A stretch of 40,722 bases of DNA from Flavobacteriia bacterium (GTDB lineage: Bacteria > Bacteroidota > Bacteroidia > Flavobacteriales > Flavobacteriaceae). The translations under genes and the position numbers were made by a program. Where the stretch lies: the NCBI GenBank assembly GCA_011391075.1, contig JAABRF010000016.1, positions 1 to 40,722 of the forward strand. The letters run 5' to 3'. Within the stretch, counting starts at the first letter, position 1; each line of letters opens with the position of its first letter. Shown here piece after piece: positions 35,471 through 40,722 of this stretch. The notes below the pieces were generated by a model. That model had not been told where the DNA came from and ran no database searches. It saw only the letters and a program-made list of their open reading frames with translations.

Positions 35471-36601
35471 ATGGGAACTTTACTCAAAACCAAAGATGAA
35501 ACGTACTACGAAAGTATCAAAGCACAAGGGTATTCTCGTAGGGATTTCGTGAAATTTGCCACTTTTATGACAGCTTTCATGGGATTGGAACACAGTATGG
35601 TGGGTCAGGTAATGAAAGCAATGGAAACCAAAAAACGCATTCCTGTAATATGGGTTCATTTTCAAGAATGCACGGGTTGTTCAGAATCTTTCATTCGTTC
35701 AGACCATCCGCTTGTAGCAGATGTTATCTTGGATAACATTTCGTTGGACTATTCAGAAACGTTGATGGCCGCTGCCGGTCATAATGCTGAAGAAGCCAAA
35801 GCAAAATCGATGAAAGAGAACTATGGCAACTACATTTTGGTAGTGGAAGGCGCTATTCCAACCAAGGATGGTGGCGTCTATTGCACAATCGGTGGAAGAA
35901 CAGCTGTTGACATTCTCAAAGAGGATGCCGCAGGTGCCGCTGCTATTTTGACTTTTGGTAGTTGTTCCTCATATGGTGGTGTGCAAGCAGCACATCCCAA
36001 TCCAACAGGATCTGTTCCTGTAAGTGAAATTATCAAAGACAAACCTATTATTCATATTCCGGGATGTCCTCCAATTGCTGAGGTCATGACAGGAGTTGTA
36101 TTACATATTCTTACTTTTGGAGTAGATAGTGTTGAAGTGGATGGTTTAGGAAGACCAAAACAATTCTATGGAAAACGCATCCACGATTCTTGCTACCGTC
36201 GTCCTTATTTTGATGCCGGATTATATGCCGAAACTTTCGATAGTGAAGAAGCCAAAGAAGGACATTGCTTGTACAAATTGGGCTGTAGAGGTCCGGTTAC
36301 TTACAATGCATGTAGCACTACAGGATGGAACAATGGGGTTAGTTTCCCTATCAAGTCTGGATATCCTTGCATAGGATGTAGCGAACCTAGTTTCTGGGAC
36401 AATGGACCATTTATGGAAAGATTGACCAACGTAAACGGAGTAGGCATTGAAGCTACCGCCGATAAAATTGGTAAAATCGTTCTTGGAACAGCCGTTGCCG
36501 GTGCTGCAGTTCACGCAATTGCCACCAATTTTGCAAAACGCAAAGAAATGAAAGAAGCCAACGATTGTGGTGAAGATAATCTAAAACATATTAAATATTA
36601 A
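35471..36601 (+). CDS. hyaA: Membrane-bound group 1 [NiFe] hydrogenase small subunit
   Basis: From ATG 35471 the protein has 376 residues. A twin-arginine signal (YSRRDFVKFATFMTAFMG, 21-38) sends the folded dimer across the inner membrane. Proximal cluster ligands are Cys 67, 70, 165, 199; distal His 238, Cys 241, 266, 272; medial [3Fe-4S] Cys 281, 300, 303. A hydrophobic C-terminal helix (about 333-354) can anchor it. The two extra Cys of oxygen-tolerant enzymes are Gly here (Gly 69, Gly 170), so a standard [4Fe-4S] proximal cluster is expected. It passes electrons from H2 to the cytochrome b encoded downstream. Confidence 0.95.
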   Translation: MGTLLKTKDETYYESIKAQGYSRRDFVKFATFMTAFMGLEHSMVGQVMKAMETKKRIPVIWVHFQECTGCSESFIRSDHPLVADVILDNISLDYSETLMAAAGHNAEEAKAKSMKENYGNYILVVEGAIPTKDGGVYCTIGGRTAVDILKEDAAGAAAILTFGSCSSYGGVQAAHPNPTGSVPVSEIIKDKPIIHIPGCPPIAEVMTGVVLHILTFGVDSVEVDGLGRPKQFYGKRIHDSCYRRPYFDAGLYAETFDSEEAKEGHCLYKLGCRGPVTYNACSTTGWNNGVSFPIKSGYPCIGCSEPSFWDNGPFMERLTNVNGVGIEATADKIGKIVLGTAVAGAAVHAIATNFAKRKEMKEANDCGEDNLKHIKY

Positions 36602-36606
36602 GTATC

Positions 36607-38343
36607 ATGGCAAATAGAATAGTTATAGATCCTATAACAAGAATTGAAGGTCATTTACGCATTGAAGCCGAAATCAAAGACGGCAAAGTGGTAAATGCAT
36701 ATAGTTCCTCTACAATGGTGAGAGGTTTGGAAAAAATCGTGGAAGGAAGAGATCCACGTGACGTTTGGGCATTTGTTCAACGTGCTTGCGGTGTATGTAC
36801 TACCGTTCATGCCATTGCATCTATTCGTTCGGTTGAAAGCGCTTTAGACATTACCATTCCTAGAAACGCCGAGATCATTCGTAATATTATTACCATTTCT
36901 CAATCTATGCAGGATCACGTAGTCCATTTCTACCACTTGCATGCTTTGGATTGGGTAGATGTAACCCAAGTACTCAATGCTGATCCAGCCAAAACTTCTG
37001 CTTTGGCCCAAAGTATTTCCAGTTGGCCCAAAAGTTCCGTAGGCTATTTTACTGATGTTAAAAACAGAATTAAAAAGTTTGTGGAAAGTGGTCAATTAGG
37101 CATTTTTGCCAATGGATACTGGGGACATCCTGCTATGAAATTACCAGCTGAAGTCAATTTATTGGCAGTAGCACACTATTTGGAAGCATTAGAATGGCAA
37201 AAAGAAATCATTAAAATTCACACTATTTTAGGTGGTAAAAACCCTCATCCACACTTCTTGGTAGGTGGTTCGGCTGCTGCTGTGAATTTAGATGATGCCG
37301 GTAGCTTAAATATGGAACGTTTGGCTTATGTAGGTCAATTGTTAAAACAAGCCCATACTTTTGTCAATCAAGTGTATCTTCCTGATTTATTGGCTATCGC
37401 TTCCTTCTACAAAGATTGGGGCGCAATTGGAGATTCCAAATTTGGAAACTACATGGTGTATGGAGATTTACCTACTACCAATATCAATGATCCAAAATCA
37501 TTCAAATGGCCTCGCGGTATCATCTTAAATGGTGACATCAGCAAAGTACATCCGGTGGATTTGGAAAAAACCAATGAAATTCAAGAGTTTGTCAATAAGT
37601 CTTGGTACAATTATCAAGGTGGAAAAGGAAAAGGAAAACATCCATACGAAGGAGAAACCGATATCAATTATACCGGTCCAACGCCACCGTATGAATTCCT
37701 AGATGTAGAAAAAGAATACAGTTTTGTAAAAACTCCAAGATGGCAAGGCAAACCTATGGAAGTAGGTCCATTGGCTCGTATGTTGGTAGGATATGCATCC
37801 GGTATTCAAGAATATAAAGATGTAGTAGATTACACATTGAAAACATTGGATGTACCTGTTACAGCCTTGTTCTCTACTTTGGGTCGTACAGCAGCTCGTG
37901 GTTTGGAAACCAAATTGGTAGCCGAATGGGGATTGGAATTCTACAACGAATTGTTGGCCAATTTCAAAAAAGGCGATACCAAAATGGCCAATATGGACAA
38001 ACACAGTCCCGAAACTTGGCCAAAAGAAGCCAAAGGAGTTGGATTTATGGAAGCACCTCGTGGCGGTTTAGCCCATTGGATCGTTATAGAAGATAAAAAA
38101 ACCAAGAACTATCAAATGGTAGTGCCTTCCACATGGAATGCCTCTCCACGTGATCCCAATAATCAATTATCGGCTTATGAATCTGCCTTGATTGGAACAC
38201 CTATCGCAGATCCTAATAATCCGGTTGAGATTTTGAGAACCATTCACTCATTTGACCCATGTTTGGCTTGTGCCGTGCATTTGTACGATGAACATGGAAA
38301 AAATGTGAGCCACATAGAAGTAGGTTCGGTATGCTCGATATAA
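36607..38343 (+). CDS. hyaB: Membrane-bound group 1 [NiFe] hydrogenase large subunit
   Basis: A 578-residue catalytic subunit. The nickel ligands are Cys 61 and 64 (RACGVCTTVH) and Cys 552 and 555 (DPCLACAVH). A 20-residue C-terminal peptide after His 558 (LYDEHGKNV...) should be removed by the protease encoded at 39301; it is somewhat longer than the roughly 15 residues usual for group 1 and ends near a Cys. The N-terminus NRIVIDPITRIEGHLRIE is standard. It starts 5 bp after the small-subunit stop and acts with it in the periplasm to oxidise H2. It differs clearly from HoxH in length and motif context. Confidence 0.96.
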   Translation: MANRIVIDPITRIEGHLRIEAEIKDGKVVNAYSSSTMVRGLEKIVEGRDPRDVWAFVQRACGVCTTVHAIASIRSVESALDITIPRNAEIIRNIITISQSMQDHVVHFYHLHALDWVDVTQVLNADPAKTSALAQSISSWPKSSVGYFTDVKNRIKKFVESGQLGIFANGYWGHPAMKLPAEVNLLAVAHYLEALEWQKEIIKIHTILGGKNPHPHFLVGGSAAAVNLDDAGSLNMERLAYVGQLLKQAHTFVNQVYLPDLLAIASFYKDWGAIGDSKFGNYMVYGDLPTTNINDPKSFKWPRGIILNGDISKVHPVDLEKTNEIQEFVNKSWYNYQGGKGKGKHPYEGETDINYTGPTPPYEFLDVEKEYSFVKTPRWQGKPMEVGPLARMLVGYASGIQEYKDVVDYTLKTLDVPVTALFSTLGRTAARGLETKLVAEWGLEFYNELLANFKKGDTKMANMDKHSPETWPKEAKGVGFMEAPRGGLAHWIVIEDKKTKNYQMVVPSTWNASPRDPNNQLSAYESALIGTPIADPNNPVEILRTIHSFDPCLACAVHLYDEHGKNVSHIEVGSVCSI

Positions 38344-38364
38344 ACTAGAAAAAAGAAGATAGCT

Positions 38365-38446
38365 CTCGACTTCGCTCGAGATGACAAATGAAAAGAGATT
38401 CAAAATCTTTCATTTGGCTTCTAATTTCTAACTTCTAATTTCTAAT
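38365..38446. repeat. Composite intergenic repeat with four TTCTAAT units
   Basis: CTCGACTTCGCTCGAG (38365-38380, palindromic ends) is followed by a hairpin of CAAATGAAA/TTTCATTTG (about 38385-38416) and then four 7-bp TTCTAAT units (38419-38446) just before the cytochrome b gene. Confidence 0.78.
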
Positions 38447-38457
38447 TTTTTTAAATT

Positions 38458-39189
38458 ATGGCAAAAACATTTAATTTTAAAAGAGTCTATTTGTGGCAAC
38501 TACCAGTGCGTATATTTCATTGGACTACTGTATTTTCAATGTTTGCATTGATTATAACGGGATTTCTCATCGCCTATCCGCCGGCTATAAATAGTAACGT
38601 TGAAGCATCCAATTCCTATTGGATGGGATATATAAGATTGATTCATTTCATAGCCGCTTTCTTAGCAGTAGCTGTGGCAGTGTTTCGATTGTATTGGGCT
38701 TTTGCAGGAAATAAATTTGCCGATTGGCGCAATTTTGTTCCCTATTCCAAAAAAGGATGGAAGAATATCTGGCATGTATTAAAAGTTGATATTCTCTTGT
38801 TTCCTGATAAAGAACATAAGCTTTCCAATATCAGTATTGGACACAATCACTTGGCAGCAACCAGTTATTTGATCATGGCTGTTTTGTTCATCATGCAAGC
38901 CGCAACCGGTTTTGCGTTGATGTCGGAAACTGCAACATGGTGGTTCCCTAAAATGTTTGGATGGGTAATCGGTTTCTGTGGAGGTGATATCAGTGTGAGA
39001 TACTACCATCATTTGTTTACTTATTTGTTTATGGCATTCATCGTTATACATGTGTATTTGGTTCTCTTCCACGATTATATCGAAGCTCGTGGGGAAACTT
39101 CAGCCATGTTGAGCGGTTACAAATTTGTTCGATCTGAAAGAATCGATCAAGATGATGACGAGTTTACACCATCAGCCATGCGTGACTAA
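38458..39189 (+). CDS. hyaC: Hydrogenase b-type cytochrome subunit
   Basis: A 243-residue integral membrane protein with four main hydrophobic helices. WQLPVRIFHWTTVFSMFALIITGF opens the first helix with a heme-ligand-type His; others lie in RLIHFIAAF, NHLAATSYLIM and YHHLFTYLFMAFIVIHVYLVLFHD. The order fits the Ni/Fe-hydrogenase cytochrome b family, which passes electrons from the periplasmic small subunit into the quinone pool. It is third in the operon, after a 114-bp spacer full of repeats. Confidence 0.93.
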   Translation: MAKTFNFKRVYLWQLPVRIFHWTTVFSMFALIITGFLIAYPPAINSNVEASNSYWMGYIRLIHFIAAFLAVAVAVFRLYWAFAGNKFADWRNFVPYSKKGWKNIWHVLKVDILLFPDKEHKLSNISIGHNHLAATSYLIMAVLFIMQAATGFALMSETATWWFPKMFGWVIGFCGGDISVRYYHHLFTYLFMAFIVIHVYLVLFHDYIEARGETSAMLSGYKFVRSERIDQDDDEFTPSAMRD

Positions 39190-39209
39190 ATAAACATTAA
39201 ACAAATATC

Positions 39210-39277
39210 AAATTCCAAATTTCATTGTATCTCAATTAAATTTATAATTTTACATTGAGAAATGAAATTTGGAATTT
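39210..39277. repeat. Large inverted repeat between cytochrome b and protease genes
   Basis: The 17-nt arm at 39210-39226 (AAATTCCAAATTTCATT) is perfectly complementary to 39261-39277, and CTCAAT (39231-39236) to ATTGAG (39254-39259). A T-run ends the right arm (39275-39280). It could act as a terminator, attenuator or RNA-stability hairpin inside the operon. Confidence 0.85.
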
Positions 39278-39300
39278 TTTATGATTGAATTTTAACTATT

Positions 39301-39840
39301 ATGATTTCAGACGAGGTTATTGAATTACAAAAACTTTTTTATCAAACCCATGATTATGTAGATTCCGATTATCAAAAACGCATTTTGGTACTTGGGATTG
39401 GAAACTATTTGATGGGTGACGAAGGCGTTGGTGTTCATGGGGTACAAGCTTTGAGCAAAGTCAAATTACCTGAAAATGTTGATCTTATTGATGGTGGCAC
39501 GGGTAGTTTCAACCTCATGCCTATACTCTCCAAATATCCATTGGTGATTTTTATTGATGCTACAATGGATGGCAAACCCTTAGGCTCTATCAACGTGCTC
39601 TATCCTCGATATGCGCAGGATTTTCCCAAAGTTTTGAGTGCCCATGACGTGGGTTTGAAAGACATGATTGAAGCCTTGGAAATATCAGGTGAGTTACCCA
39701 AAATCATCCTCATCACGGTAACCATCGAAGAAATGCGCCCTATGACTATTGTCTTGAGTGACAAAGTTCAAAAAAGTATTCCATCAGTGGTCGATAAAGT
39801 TGTGGAAATATTGGATGCCATCCAAATGACTCCTCAATAA
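39301..39840 (+). CDS. hyaD: [NiFe] hydrogenase maturation endopeptidase (HyaD/HupD type)
   Basis: A 179-residue protease. GIGNYLMGDEGVGVHGVQAL (33-52) contains the metal-sensing Glu 41, IDAT gives Asp 86, and SAHDVGLKD gives His 115, the three ligands that recognise the nickel-loaded large subunit. It has an extension of about 25 residues before the usual start of the fold. It trims the C-terminal peptide of the large subunit encoded upstream. It follows cytochrome b after a spacer with a strong inverted repeat, and a terminator lies 45 bp downstream. Confidence 0.93.
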   Translation: MISDEVIELQKLFYQTHDYVDSDYQKRILVLGIGNYLMGDEGVGVHGVQALSKVKLPENVDLIDGGTGSFNLMPILSKYPLVIFIDATMDGKPLGSINVLYPRYAQDFPKVLSAHDVGLKDMIEALEISGELPKIILITVTIEEMRPMTIVLSDKVQKSIPSVVDKVVEILDAIQMTPQ

Positions 39841-39884
39841 ATGATCTTTAATAACAAGACATTTGCATAAATAAAGAAATAACT

Positions 39885-39920
39885 AACTTTGTCTGAATCC
39901 AATTTAGACAAAGTTTTTTT
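39885..39920 (+). terminator. Terminator after the membrane-bound hydrogenase operon
   Basis: AACTTTGTCT (39885-39894) and AGACAAAGTT (39906-39915) form a perfect 10-bp stem with an 11-nt loop, followed by further T residues. hypF downstream would then need another promoter or read-through. Confidence 0.88.
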
Positions 39921-39979
39921 ATCTAACATAACAACAAACCTTTCCAAATTCCAATAACCAAATTTCAAATCCCAATAAC

Positions 39980-40008
39980 TAATTTCTAATTTCTAATCTC
40001 TAATTTCA
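39980..40008. repeat. 7-bp tandem repeat CTAATTT, four units
   Basis: Three CTAATTT units and one CTAATCT unit, ending three bases before the TTG start of hypF. The in-frame TAA that closes the hypF frame lies inside this tract. AATTCCAATAAC-type repeats precede it (39946-39979). Confidence 0.82.
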
Positions 40009-40011
40009 GAC

Positions 40012-40722
40012 TTGCAAACCTTCCACATCCACATACAAGGCATCGTACAAGGCGTAGGTTTTAGACCTTTTGTCTATCAAATTGCCTTGCAACAAGGTTT
40101 GAAAGGTTGGGTCAACAATACCAATGATGGCGTACACATCCAAATCACCGAAACGGAAGAACGCGCCCAATTTTTCTTGGATTATTTACTTGCGCATTTG
40201 CCTACATTGGCTGTAGTGACACATTGTCAAATGGAAATAACAACTTTTCAAGAATATACCGCTTTTGATATTGTGGAAAGTACAGAAGCAACCAAACCCA
40301 AACTACTAGTCACTCCCGATGTGGCTCTCTGCAAAGACTGCAAAGCCGAATTACACGATACGCACAACAGAAGATATCATTATCCTTTTATCACTTGTAC
40401 CAACTGTGGACCCAGGTATTCCATCATTCAAAAATTACCCTACGACCGACCGCATACTACCATGTATCCTTTCCACATGTGTCCTACTTGCCAAAAGGAA
40501 TACAACAATCCTATGGAAAGGCGACATTTTTCTCAAACCAATTCTTGTCCAGAATGTAAAGTGGAAATGCAATTGTGTATCGATGGAAGCATAGTAGAGA
40601 ATTTTGAAGATTTGAATTTTATCATCAACCAATGGCAAGCTGGTAAAATTATTGCCATCAAAGGAATTGGCGGCTATCTTTTGACTTGCGATGCTACCCA
40701 ATTCCAAGCAGTGGAAACTCTG
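40012..40722 (+). CDS. hypF: Carbamoyltransferase HypF, N-terminal 237 codons, apparent TTG start (cut by window edge)
   Basis: Reading from TTG 40012 gives LQTFHIHIQGIVQGVGFRPF, the conserved acylphosphatase-domain start of HypF. An open frame then runs to the window end. Zinc-finger pairs follow: CKDC (about 107-110), CTNCGP (about 129-134), CPTC and CPEC. The start of the YrdC/Sua5-like domain comes next (IIAIKGIGGYLLTCDA, about 215-230). HypF makes the cyanide precursor for the Ni-Fe site from carbamoyl phosphate. No ATG lies between the in-frame stop in the upstream repeat and the conserved domain, so a non-ATG start is required. The remaining hyp genes are probably beyond the edge. Confidence 0.94.
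   Translation, partial: MQTFHIHIQGIVQGVGFRPFVYQIALQQGLKGWVNNTNDGVHIQITETEERAQFFLDYLLAHLPTLAVVTHCQMEITTFQEYTAFDIVESTEATKPKLLVTPDVALCKDCKAELHDTHNRRYHYPFITCTNCGPRYSIIQKLPYDRPHTTMYPFHMCPTCQKEYNNPMERRHFSQTNSCPECKVEMQLCIDGSIVENFEDLNFIINQWQAGKIIAIKGIGGYLLTCDATQFQAVETL

Overview
The window looks like chromosomal DNA of a low-GC Bacteroidota, most likely a Flavobacteriia-type organism. The evidence is tandem SusC/SusD pairs, a gldI-type gliding lipoprotein isomerase, and promoters with the Bacteroidota TTG / TAnnTTTG architecture. Intergenic DNA is very AT-rich. The presence of [FeFe] and [NiFe] hydrogenases points to an organism that meets anoxic or microoxic conditions. No phage, IS element, CRISPR array, rRNA or tRNA was seen.

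Region 1 (1-10134, minus strand) holds two complete SusC/SusD outer-membrane uptake modules and the first 17 codons of a third SusC gene at the left edge. All three susC genes share an almost identical signal peptide, 5' leader and promoter. Region 2 (10765-15403) has an Omp85-type outer-membrane protein on the minus strand. Divergent from it is a plus-strand group: a DHH phosphoesterase, GldI, and a cyclophilin-FKBP fusion lipoprotein.

Region 3 (15480-40722) is a hydrogen-metabolism island. On the minus strand runs hoxF, a fused hoxU-hoxY, hoxH, a maturation protease, hypB with a very large His-rich segment, a nickel-permease-like gene and meaB. Divergent from hoxF, on the plus strand, runs hydG-hydF-hydE followed by hndB-hndC-hndD-hndA: the [FeFe] maturases and a four-subunit NAD(P)-linked, probably electron-bifurcating, [FeFe] hydrogenase. 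After a strong terminator and nhaA come hypA (minus) and a membrane-bound group 1 [NiFe] hydrogenase operon (small subunit, large subunit, cytochrome b, protease), then hypF, cut by the right edge. The cell could therefore evolve or consume H2 in the cytoplasm through two NAD(P)-coupled enzymes and oxidise H2 at the membrane through a third.

The strongest non-coding observation is a shared 14-bp near-palindrome, ATGATTT(A/T)T(A/G)TCAT, of CRP/FNR style. It lies upstream of each of the three hydrogenase operons, each time centred 36.5-37.5 nt before the last base of a TAnnTTTG -7 box. This looks like one class-II-type activator switching on all three hydrogenases. Other notable items are the HoxU-HoxY fusion, two genes (hydE, hypF) with apparent TTG starts sitting in 7-bp TTCTAAT repeat tracts, and several families of dispersed intergenic repeats confined to the hydrogenase island.
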